Shown: positions 55,517 through 62,446 of the stretch, in pieces
Layout of the letters: each line of letters starts with the position of its first letter
Position numbering within the stretch: position 1 is the stretch's first letter
From: Acidiphilium iwatense
GTDB taxonomy: Bacteria > Pseudomonadota > Alphaproteobacteria > Acetobacterales > Acetobacteraceae
DNA: 62,446 bases
Direction: 5' to 3'
Assembly: GCF_021556475.1 (NCBI RefSeq)
Contig: NZ_JAKGBZ010000020.1
Coordinates: 1 to 62,446, forward strand
Program-made: the position numbers and the translations under genes
Notes under the pieces: generated by a model
The model's input: the letters and a program-made list of their open reading frames with translations, nothing else
The model's database searches: none
What the model was told of the DNA's origin: nothing

Positions 55517-56400
55517 CAGGCCGTCTCCCCGGCAACCCACGCCTCGGCGCAGGCTTTGGCGAGGGTTCTCACCCGGCCGATATAGGAGGCGCGCTCGGCG
55601 ACCGAAATCACCCCGCGCGCGTCGAGCAGGTTGAACAAATGGCTCGCCTTGATGCAGTAATCATAGGCGGGAAGCGCCAGTTTGCGCGCGACCAGCGCGC
55701 CGCATTCGGCTTCCGCGTCCGCGAAATGGCGGATCAGCATATCGGTATCGGCGAATTCGAAATTATGCGCCGAATACTCTTTCTCCGCGCGGAGAAACAC
55801 ATCCCCGTAGGTGGTTCCCGCGTCGTTGAAGCGGAGCGAAAACACGTTCTCCACGCCCTGGACATACATCGCCAGACGTTCCAGCCCGTAGGTCATCTCG
55901 AAGCTCGGCAGATCGACCGCGATGCCCCCCACCTGCTGGAAATAGGTGAACTGGCCGACCTCCATGCCGTCGCACCAGACCTCCCAGCCGAGCCCCCAGG
56001 CACCGAGGGTCGGGCTTTCCCAGTCGTCTTCGACGAAACGAAAATCGTGGCGCAGCGGATCGAGGCCGATCGCGCGGTAGCTTTCCAGCAGCAGATCCTG
56101 CGCGTCGGCCGGGCTTGGCTTGATGATGACCTGGTACTGGTAATAATGCTGCAGCCGGTTCGGGTTCTCGCCATAGCGCCCGTCGGACGGCCGGCGCGAC
56201 GGCTGAACGTAGGCCGCCGCCCATGACTTCGGCCCCAGGGCGCGCAGCGTGGTGGCCGGGTGGAAGGTGCCGGCGCCCATTTCCATATCGTAGGGTTGCA
56301 AAATCACGCAGCCCTGGCGCGCCCAGAACCGGTGCAGGGTGAGGATGATATCCTGGAAGCTCAGCGCGGAAGAACTGGCGGCGTGTTTCAGGTCGGCCAT
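55516..56400 (-). CDS. glyQ: Glycyl-tRNA synthetase alpha subunit
   Basis: This 294-aa catalytic subunit of class II glycyl-tRNA synthetase forms glycyl-adenylate. Marks: [62 protein letters not shown], the class II motif region [30 protein letters not shown]. It is first in the glyQ-glyS-ppdK unit and divergent from the small membrane-protein gene. Confidence 0.97.
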   Translation of the reverse strand: MADLKHAASSSALSFQDIILTLHRFWARQGCVILQPYDMEMGAGTFHPATTLRALGPKSWAAAYVQPSRRPSDGRYGENPNRLQHYYQYQVIIKPSPADAQDLLLESYRAIGLDPLRHDFRFVEDDWESPTLGAWGLGWEVWCDGMEVGQFTYFQQVGGIAVDLPSFEMTYGLERLAMYVQGVENVFSLRFNDAGTTYGDVFLRAEKEYSAHNFEFADTDMLIRHFADAEAECGALVARKLALPAYDYCIKASHLFNLLDARGVISVAERASYIGRVRTLAKACAEAWVAGETA

Positions 56401-56454
56401 GATACCATGTTAAGAGGGTGGCGTTTCGCGACGCACCATTACGGGGCAGATGGG

Positions 56455-56859
56455 ATGAGGGCAAGGTTGCACCGGCATGACTGGGCCGGGATCGGCGTGG
56501 TTCTGGCCGTTGGGGTCGCCGCGATCCTGTTCCGCGAGGTGACTATCGTGCCGCGCGCCTATGTCGGCGTCTGCGCCGGGCCGCAGGCGCCGCTGGTCTG
56601 CGTGCCACGCCAGGCTGTGCTGTGGCTGCAATATGAGCGGCTGTTCGGGCTGGCCTCCCTGGTGCTCGGCCTGCTCGGCTTCGCCTTCGCGCGGCGCTGG
56701 CCGGGGGTCGCGGCGCTGGCGGTCGGGGTCGCTGCCGTGGTGAACTATAACGGCACGGAAGGCATTATCGGCGCGGCATTGGGGTTATGGGGCTGGCTCG
56801 AAGCCGCCGCTCCACGCTATGCCGGCGCGACGAACGGAGGACAAAATGCTCGCCAATAG
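56455..56859 (+). CDS. Small hypothetical membrane protein
   Basis: This 134-aa product has four likely transmembrane segments: [17 protein letters not shown], then one around [16 protein letters not shown], then [15 protein letters not shown] and [13 protein letters not shown]. The extracytoplasmic loop between the first two carries two cysteines ([12 protein letters not shown]). No family recognised. The start at 56455 is chosen as the first methionine outside the glyQ promoter area. It overlaps the isovaleryl-CoA dehydrogenase gene by 14 bases, so they are probably co-transcribed. Confidence 0.6.
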   Translation: MRARLHRHDWAGIGVVLAVGVAAILFREVTIVPRAYVGVCAGPQAPLVCVPRQAVLWLQYERLFGLASLVLGLLGFAFARRWPGVAALAVGVAAVVNYNGTEGIIGAALGLWGWLEAAAPRYAGATNGGQNARQ

Positions 56860-58018
56860 CCAGACCATGCTCGATTTCGATCTCGGCCCGGAGATCGACG
56901 CCTTGCGCGAGACGGTGCGCCGGTTCGCCCAGGCCGAGATCGCGCCGCGCGCCGCCGCGATCGACCGCGATAACGATTTCCCGGCTGATCTCTGGCCGAA
57001 ATTCGGCGAGATGGGGCTGCTCGGCGTCACCGTGCCGGAAGAATATGGCGGCGCCGGCCTCGGCTATCTGGCGCATTCGGTGGCGATGGAGGAAATCTCC
57101 CGCGCCTCGGCCTCGGTCGGGCTGTCCTACGGCGCGCATTCGAATCTCTGCGTCAACCAGATCAACCTGAACGGCACCGAGGCGCAGAAGCGCAGATACC
57201 TGCCCGGCCTGCTCGACGGCAGCGCCGTCGGCGCGCTGGCGATGAGCGAGCCGAATGCCGGGTCGGATGTGGTGTCGATGCGGCTGCGCGCGGAGAAGCT
57301 CGGGAACACCTACGTTCTCAACGGCACGAAAATGTGGATCACCAACGGACCGGATGCGGATACGTTGGTCGTCTATGCCAAGACCGACCCGGAAGCCGGT
57401 GCGCGCGGCATCACCGCCTTCATCGTGGAGCGAGACATGCCGGGCTTCTCCTGCGCTCAGAAGCTCGACAAGCTCGGGATGCGCGGCTCGAACACCGGGG
57501 AACTGGTGTTCGAGGATTGCGCCGTGCCGGAGCAGAACATCCTCGGCGGGCTGGGGCGCGGGGTGAATGTGCTGATGAGCGGGCTCGATTACGAACGCGC
57601 CGTGCTGGCCGCCGGGCCCTTGGGCATCATGCAGGCCGCTCTCGATATCGTGATCCCCTATGTCCATGAGCGCGAGCAGTTCGGCCAGAAAATCGGCGAG
57701 TTTCAGCTCGTTCAGGGCAAGCTCGCCGACATGTATGTGACGATGAGCGCCGCCCGCGCTTACGTTTATGCGGTGGCGAAAGCCTGCGACCGGGGCCGGA
57801 CCACGCGCAAGGACGCCGCCGGAGCGATCCTGTACGCGGCCGAAAAGGCAACCTGGATGGCGCTGGAGGCGATCCAGTGCCTGGGCGGTAACGGCTACAT
57901 CAACGACTACCCGACCGGCCGGCTGCTGCGCGACGCGAAACTCTATGAAATCGGCGCCGGCACCTCGGAAATCCGCCGGATGCTGATCGGCCGCGAGCTG
58001 TATAAGGAGACAGCCTGA
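56846..58018 (+). CDS. Isovaleryl-CoA dehydrogenase-like acyl-CoA dehydrogenase
   Basis: This 390-aa flavoenzyme of leucine catabolism converts isovaleryl-CoA to 3-methylcrotonyl-CoA. Marks: [77 protein letters not shown], and the catalytic glutamate in [20 protein letters not shown] (position characteristic of isovaleryl-CoA dehydrogenase). The C-terminal [36 protein letters not shown] is also present. GGAGGA precedes the ATG at 56846. The usual partners (methylcrotonyl-CoA carboxylase, HMG-CoA lyase) are not adjacent. Confidence 0.92.
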   Translation: MLANSQTMLDFDLGPEIDALRETVRRFAQAEIAPRAAAIDRDNDFPADLWPKFGEMGLLGVTVPEEYGGAGLGYLAHSVAMEEISRASASVGLSYGAHSNLCVNQINLNGTEAQKRRYLPGLLDGSAVGALAMSEPNAGSDVVSMRLRAEKLGNTYVLNGTKMWITNGPDADTLVVYAKTDPEAGARGITAFIVERDMPGFSCAQKLDKLGMRGSNTGELVFEDCAVPEQNILGGLGRGVNVLMSGLDYERAVLAAGPLGIMQAALDIVIPYVHEREQFGQKIGEFQLVQGKLADMYVTMSAARAYVYAVAKACDRGRTTRKDAAGAILYAAEKATWMALEAIQCLGGNGYINDYPTGRLLRDAKLYEIGAGTSEIRRMLIGRELYKETA

Positions 58019-58054
58019 TTTGACTTCACGACGGTTCTGCGACAGGCGAGGCTG

Positions 58055-59011
58055 ATGCGTCATTTCCTGGACTTCGAGAAGCCGGTCGCCGAGCTTGAGG
58101 CGAAAATAGAAGAACTGCGCCGGATGACCGATCCCGGCGAGCTCAACATCGCCGAGGAGGTCGCCCAGCTCAGCGACAAGGCCGAGCGGCAATTGCGCAC
58201 GCTCTACGGCAAGCTCACCCCCTGGCAGAAAACCCAGGTCGCGCGCCACCCGGAGCGGCCGAAGGCAAAGGACGTGATCGCCCGGCTGATCACCGAGTTC
58301 ACGCCACTCGCTGGCGATCGCGGCTTCGCCGAGGATGCCGCGATCATCGCCGGTCCCGGACGATTCGATGGCGAGCCGGTCATGGTGCTTGCGATCGAGA
58401 AAGGCTCGGACCTGGAAACCCGGCTCAAGCACAATTTCGGCTCGCCGCGCCCGGAAGGCTATCGCAAGGCGCGGCGGCTGATCGACCTGGCCGGGCGATT
58501 CGGTCTGCCGATCCTGTCCTTCGTCGATACCTCCGGCGCCTATCCGGGAATCGACGCCGAAGCGCGCGGCCAGGCGGAGGCGATCGCGCGGGGGATCGAA
58601 GCGTGCCTCGCCGCCCCGGTGCCATTCGTCGCCACCATCATCGGCGAGGGCGGATCGGGCGGGGCGATCGCGATTGCCGCAGCCGATGCAGTGCTGATGT
58701 TCGAGCATGCGATCTATTCCGTCATTTCGCCGGAAGGCTGCGCCGCGATTCTGTGGGAAGACCGGGCAATGGCCGCACAGGCCGCCGATGCGATGAAGGT
58801 GACGGCGCAGGATCTGAAGCGTCTCGGCATCATCGACCGGATCGTGCCGGAACCGCTGGGCGGGGCGCATCGCGCGCCGGAAACGGCGCTGGCTCAGCTG
58901 GGCGAGGCGATCGGCACGGCTCTGGCGCCGCTGAAGACGATGGCGCCCGAAGCGCTCAAGGCCAAGCGGCGGGAGAAATTCCTCGCTATGGGGCAGGCTC
59001 CGCTGTCCTGA
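58055..59011 (+). CDS. accA: Acetyl-CoA carboxylase carboxyltransferase alpha subunit
   Basis: This 318-aa subunit transfers the carboxyl group from biotin to acetyl-CoA, making malonyl-CoA. The N-terminal helical region is FLDFEKPVAELEAKIEELRRM. The crotonase-like core carries LSFVDTSGAYPGIDAEARGQAEAIARGIEACL and FVATIIGEGGSGGAIAIAAADAVLMFEHAIYSVISPEGCAAILW. The last 26 bases overlap the convergent CLC gene. Confidence 0.97.
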   Translation: MRHFLDFEKPVAELEAKIEELRRMTDPGELNIAEEVAQLSDKAERQLRTLYGKLTPWQKTQVARHPERPKAKDVIARLITEFTPLAGDRGFAEDAAIIAGPGRFDGEPVMVLAIEKGSDLETRLKHNFGSPRPEGYRKARRLIDLAGRFGLPILSFVDTSGAYPGIDAEARGQAEAIARGIEACLAAPVPFVATIIGEGGSGGAIAIAAADAVLMFEHAIYSVISPEGCAAILWEDRAMAAQAADAMKVTAQDLKRLGIIDRIVPEPLGGAHRAPETALAQLGEAIGTALAPLKTMAPEALKAKRREKFLAMGQAPLS

Positions 59012-60284
59012 GATTGTCCTCCGGCTTGCGCTCGATCACCCGCAGGAATTGATGCGACATGGCGTGATAGACCGGCTGCTTGCAGACCAGCCGGGACGCC
59101 ATGGTGCCGAGCACGGCGGCAAGACCGACCGGCACCGTCATTGCCGGATTGCTGGTCATTTCGATGACGATGGCGGTCGCGGTCAGCGGCGACTGCACGA
59201 CGCCGGAGAAATATCCGGCCATGCCTACCATCGCGAAGGCCGCTACCGGCACACCCGGCACCAGATGGGCGAACGCGGTGCCGACGCCCACCCCGACGGC
59301 CAATGACGGCGCGAAAATCCCGCCCGGAATGCCCGACAAATAGGACACCAGGGTCGCCGCCCATTTCAGCGGCGCGAAGCCGATCGGCGGCAGAACCCCG
59401 CGCGTGAGCGCCGCCCGTGCCTCGCCATAGCTCGCATCGAACACCTGGCCGTGCGAGATCACGCCCAGGCAGGCCAGGATTATTCCGCACACCACCGCGA
59501 AAACCACCGGCCGGCGTTTCGCCAGCGTGTTGATCGGACCGGGCATGAACCGCGCCGGCGCCACCAGAATCCGCGCGAACAAACCGCCCGCCAGACCGCC
59601 GATCACGGCGCAGACCGGCACCAGCGCCCAGGCGATTCCGAACGGCAGCATCGCCCGCGAAAATCCGAAATAGGGCTGGTAGCCGAGCACGAGCAGAAGA
59701 GTCACCCCGCTCGCGAAGGCGGCGAGCAGAATGGCGCGCACCTGCCGGTCGTCGAAGCTGCGCGCCATTTCCTCGATCGCAAACACAGCCCCGGCGATCG
59801 GCGCATTGAACGCGCAGGTGATTCCCGCCGCGCCGCCGGCCAGGATCAGCAGCCGCTGCAGCGCGTGGCTGCGCTCCAGCCCGAAGCGGCCGCAGATATT
59901 CATCGCCGCACAGCCGATCTGCACGGTCGGGCCTTCCTTGCCGATCGAGGCGCCGACCGCGAACCCCAGCAGGGTCAGCAGGAACTTGCCCGCCGCGATG
60001 CGAAAGGACAGCACCGAATCGACATCCGCCGGGTCCTGCATCTGCAGCCCGGCCATGGCCTGCGGAATGCCCGAGCCCTGCGCGCCGGGAAACACATTGC
60101 GAGTAAGAAACACGATGACCGCGAAGCCAGCCGGGCACAGCAGGAACGCCAGCCAGTCGCGTCCCTGGATGACCTGGGCGAACAGGGCGCTCGCGCGCAC
60201 CACGCCAATACCGAAGGCGATCGAGACCAGCCCGGTGATGATGGCGGCGATAACGAAAATCAGGTTCCGTTTCGCTACCTGCAT
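58986..60284 (-). CDS. CLC-family chloride channel/transporter, no CBS domains
   Basis: This 432-aa CLC protein contains only the membrane core. Anion-path motifs: GAQGSGIPQAM, GASIGKEGPTVQIG (gating glutamate in GKEGP), SGIPGGIFAPSLAVGVGVG, and MAGYFSGVVQSPLTATAIVIEMT. It is distinct from the CBS-bearing CLC at 13836-15686, with low similarity outside the motifs. It follows speE by 14 bases, so it is probably part of the speD-speE transcript. Its end overlaps accA by 26 bases. Confidence 0.93.
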   Translation of the reverse strand: MQVAKRNLIFVIAAIITGLVSIAFGIGVVRASALFAQVIQGRDWLAFLLCPAGFAVIVFLTRNVFPGAQGSGIPQAMAGLQMQDPADVDSVLSFRIAAGKFLLTLLGFAVGASIGKEGPTVQIGCAAMNICGRFGLERSHALQRLLILAGGAAGITCAFNAPIAGAVFAIEEMARSFDDRQVRAILLAAFASGVTLLLVLGYQPYFGFSRAMLPFGIAWALVPVCAVIGGLAGGLFARILVAPARFMPGPINTLAKRRPVVFAVVCGIILACLGVISHGQVFDASYGEARAALTRGVLPPIGFAPLKWAATLVSYLSGIPGGIFAPSLAVGVGVGTAFAHLVPGVPVAAFAMVGMAGYFSGVVQSPLTATAIVIEMTSNPAMTVPVGLAAVLGTMASRLVCKQPVYHAMSHQFLRVIERKPEDNLRTAEPAP

Positions 60285-60298
60285 GTTAGGTCAATCTC

Positions 60299-61159
60299 CT
60301 ACGGCAGATGCTTCGCGATATAGGGCGGCAGATGGAACGCGGCGGCATGGATCTCGGGCGACCAATAGCCGGTCGTGCCGAGAATGCCAGCCTCTCGTGC
60401 CCGTGCCTCGATCGTTGCCGCCGTATGCGCGGTCAGGCTGGGATCTTTCCCGGCCCAGCCGAGCGTCATGTAGCCGCCGACATAGGTGGGCACCGCGGTG
60501 ACATAAGCGGTGACATGCGGAAAGAACCGCTTGCGGCGCCGCGACGTATCGCGCAACTCGTCCGCCTGCATGAACGGCACGCCGCACTGATTCACGATCA
60601 GTCCGCGAGCGGTGAGGATGCGCGCGCAGTTTTCGTAGAAATCGTCGGTGAACAGCACCTCGCCCACACCGATCGGGTCGGTCGAATCGACGATGATGAC
60701 ATCGAACGAGGCATCCGGCGCGCGCTTCACATAGTCGATGCCGTCACCCACGATAACCTCGGCGCGCGGATCGTCCCACGCGCCGCCGCCGATCGAGGGC
60801 AGGAATTCCTTCGACAGGCGAATCACCTCGCCATCGATTTCGACCATGACGGCCTTGGTCACGGTTTTATGCATCAGCACGCGGCGCAAAACGCCGCCAT
60901 CGCCGGCGCCGATGATGAGCACGGATTTCGCATCGCCATGCGCCAGAATCGGCACATGGGCGAGCATTTCCTGATAGACGAATTCGTCGCCCTCGGTGAT
61001 CTGCACGATGCCGTCGAGCGTCATCACCCTGCCGTGGGTTTCGCTCTCGAAAATCGCGATGTCCTGAAATTCGCTGCGCGCGCGGGCGAGTTCGCGCACC
61101 ACGCGAAAGCGCTGGCCCCAGGCCGGATAGAGGGTTTCGTTATACCAGATATCGGTCAT
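60299..61159 (-). CDS. speE: Spermidine synthase (polyamine aminopropyltransferase)
   Basis: This 286-aa enzyme transfers an aminopropyl group from decarboxylated S-adenosylmethionine to putrescine. Motifs: YNETLYPAWGQRFRVVREL, LDGIVQITEGDEFVYQEMLAHVP, VLIIGAGDGGVLRRVL, the acidic VEID for nucleoside binding and the catalytic aspartate region VDSTDPIGVGEVLFTDDFYENC. It is full length. It lies downstream of speD, which supplies its donor. Confidence 0.96.
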   Translation of the reverse strand: MTDIWYNETLYPAWGQRFRVVRELARARSEFQDIAIFESETHGRVMTLDGIVQITEGDEFVYQEMLAHVPILAHGDAKSVLIIGAGDGGVLRRVLMHKTVTKAVMVEIDGEVIRLSKEFLPSIGGGAWDDPRAEVIVGDGIDYVKRAPDASFDVIIVDSTDPIGVGEVLFTDDFYENCARILTARGLIVNQCGVPFMQADELRDTSRRRKRFFPHVTAYVTAVPTYVGGYMTLGWAGKDPSLTAHTAATIEARAREAGILGTTGYWSPEIHAAAFHLPPYIAKHLP

Positions 61160-61227
61160 GACGGTCTCTCATGCGAAAGCACCGCCCGGTGCCGACCGGG
61201 CGGTGCGACGAGGTCATCGGATCGGGT

Positions 61228-61692
61228 TCAGGCGATCAGGCCGCGGCGCTGCTCGCCAACCTGCACGCTGCTTGGCGTAAACGCCTGCTTGAGCATCGGA
61301 ATCGCCTTGTACGGGTTGCAGGTGCCGCACATGAAGATGTCCAGCGCCGCATAGCCCCGTTCCGGCCAAGTGTGGATGGAGATATGGCTCTCCGCCAGCA
61401 CCACCACGCCGGAGACGCCGCCATTCGGCGAGAAATGGTGAAAATGACTGTGCAGGATCGTTGCTCCGGCGGCGAGGGCGGCCGCGCACAGGGTGGCGTC
61501 GATCAAATCCGGTTCGTCGAGACGGTCCGCGCCCCACAAATCCACGAGCAGATGCGTGCCGGCGAATTTCACGCCGTCGCGTTCCACGAAATAGTCCTTC
61601 GGCAGCGCCATATCGCCGGCTTCGCCGTGAGCAAACGTCTGGTTTTCGCTCGGAATTTCCGAGACCATCCCCAGTCGGGCAAGTGCGTTCAT
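61228..61692 (-). CDS. speD: S-adenosylmethionine decarboxylase proenzyme
   Basis: This 154-aa pyruvoyl enzyme of the prokaryotic class makes decarboxylated SAM. Self-cleavage occurs before the serine of ESHISIHTWPE, which becomes the pyruvoyl group. HSHFHHFSPNGGVSGVVVLAESH and YAALDIFMCGTCNPYKA complete the signature. The start at 61692 (MNALARLGMVSE) follows GAGGGGG; the frame is open further but has no better start. It is first of the speD-speE-clc unit. Confidence 0.94.
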   Translation of the reverse strand: MNALARLGMVSEIPSENQTFAHGEAGDMALPKDYFVERDGVKFAGTHLLVDLWGADRLDEPDLIDATLCAAALAAGATILHSHFHHFSPNGGVSGVVVLAESHISIHTWPERGYAALDIFMCGTCNPYKAIPMLKQAFTPSSVQVGEQRRGLIA

Positions 61693-61860
61693 CGCGAACC
61701 CCCTCAACCAGTGACAGCCTGTAGAACGCGGCACCGCGCCGCGCCCCCCGGGGCTAAGAGCGCGCGATATGAGGGCATTCGCCCCCAGACGCAAGTGGTT
61801 TTCCCCCCTGGAATTATGAAATTTTACCCCCGCAGACCCGCAAGCCTCGAAGCCGGTGGA

Positions 61861-62446
61861 TCACAACGTCCCTATCGAGCGTGCAACAGCATTTTTCCGC
61901 TCGCTGTAACGATCGACCAGATAGGCGCGGCGATCACGAAGCAGAAGCGTGAACCGGAGCAACTCCTCCATCACGTCGACCACCCGGTCGTAATAGGCCG
62001 AAGGCAGCATGCGGCCGGCTTCGTCGAACTGTTCATAGGCGCGGGCGACGCTGGACTGGTTCGGAATCACCACCATGCGCATCCAGCGGCCGAGCAAACG
62101 CAGCGTGTTCACCGCGTTGAAGCTCTGCGATCCGCCAGAAACCTGCATCACCGCAAGCACCCGGCCCTGGGTGGGGCGCACGGCACCTTCGGCCAGGGGA
62201 ATCCAGTCGATCTGGTTTTTCATCACCCCGGTGACCGCGCCGTGCACCTCGGGACTGCACCAGACCTGCGCTTCGGACCAGAGTGAGAAGGCGCGAAGTT
62301 CCTGCACCTTCGGATGATCGACCGGTACGCTGTTGGCGACCGGCAGGTCGCGCGGATCGTAGATCCGGGTTTCGGCGCCCATCAGATCGAGCAGCCGGGC
62401 GGCTTCCTCGGTCGCGAAACGCGAATAGGAACGTTCCCGCAACGAG
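61861..62446 (-). CDS. arsH: ArsH-family NADPH-dependent FMN reductase (5' end outside window)
   Basis: The visible 194 residues begin [19 protein letters not shown], include [56 protein letters not shown] and [23 protein letters not shown]. This is the ArsH pattern of the flavodoxin-fold FMN reductases that oxidise methylated trivalent arsenicals or act as NADPH:FMN reductases. The gene runs off the window edge, so about 30-45 N-terminal residues are missing. No other ars gene is visible next to its 3' end. Confidence 0.92.
   Translation of the reverse strand, partial: SLRERSYSRFATEEAARLLDLMGAETRIYDPRDLPVANSVPVDHPKVQELRAFSLWSEAQVWCSPEVHGAVTGVMKNQIDWIPLAEGAVRPTQGRVLAVMQVSGGSQSFNAVNTLRLLGRWMRMVVIPNQSSVARAYEQFDEAGRMLPSAYYDRVVDVMEELLRFTLLLRDRRAYLVDRYSERKNAVARSIGTL

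Overview
The window is high-GC chromosomal DNA from an alphaproteobacterium, most likely an acetic-acid-bacterium relative (Acetobacteraceae / Rhodospirillales). This is an inference from the gene order DUF177-rpmF-plsX-fabH-ihfA-merR, the glyQ-glyS-ppdK run, ATP12-type F1 assembly chaperone, ELM1-like protein, speD/speE plus a eukaryotic-fold ornithine decarboxylase, and dispersed palindromes of a type common in these genomes. No rRNA, CRISPR, phage or intact insertion sequence is seen. One tRNA (Pro, GGG) is present.

Layout. 1-1.6 kb: edge of a reverse gene, the C-terminal remnant of a Type ISP restriction-modification enzyme, an unknown 196-aa protein and dispersed palindromic repeats. 1.6-9.3 kb: a fatty-acid beta-oxidation cluster on the minus strand (acyl-CoA ligase, MerR regulator, thiolase, FadN-type hydratase/dehydrogenase, acyl-CoA dehydrogenase) with candidate MerR operators. 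9.4-17.4 kb: cold-shock protein, S-formylglutathione hydrolase, PepSY protein, a cobalamin riboswitch driving metE through a short leader ORF, a CLC channel with its divergent MarR regulator, and three small exported proteins or lipoproteins. 17.5-22.7 kb: an organic-acid module (CitE-like lyase, class III CoA-transferase, TRAP transporter). 22.8-26.4 kb: a decayed zone with remnants of a LysR regulator, a hydrolase, an MFS transporter and perhaps an SDR, around intact ArsR, threonine dehydratase and GNAT genes, ending at tRNA-Pro.

26.5-31.1 kb: the conserved lipid/ribosome block and divergent BamE. 31.1-33.1 kb: succinate-semialdehyde dehydrogenase and a PAS protein. 33.1-38.3 kb: a zinc deacylase divergent from a three-gene cassette (glycosyltransferase, ELM1-like protein, unrecognised 629-aa protein). 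38.4-42.1 kb: AsmA, ATP12 and acylphosphatase. 42.1-50.7 kb: a two-component system, ornithine decarboxylase with a long structured leader, a dienelactone-hydrolase-like protein coupled to an exported six-hairpin-like protein, and a 1011-aa bifunctional glycosyltransferase with seven N-terminal repeats. 50.8-62.4 kb: ppdK, glyS, glyQ, a membrane protein, isovaleryl-CoA dehydrogenase, accA, a second CLC channel in line with speE and speD, and a partial arsH.

The most distinctive points are the riboswitch - leader ORF - metE arrangement, the glycosyltransferase / ELM1 / 629-aa cassette, the repeat-bearing double glycosyltransferase, and the structured leader before ornithine decarboxylase.
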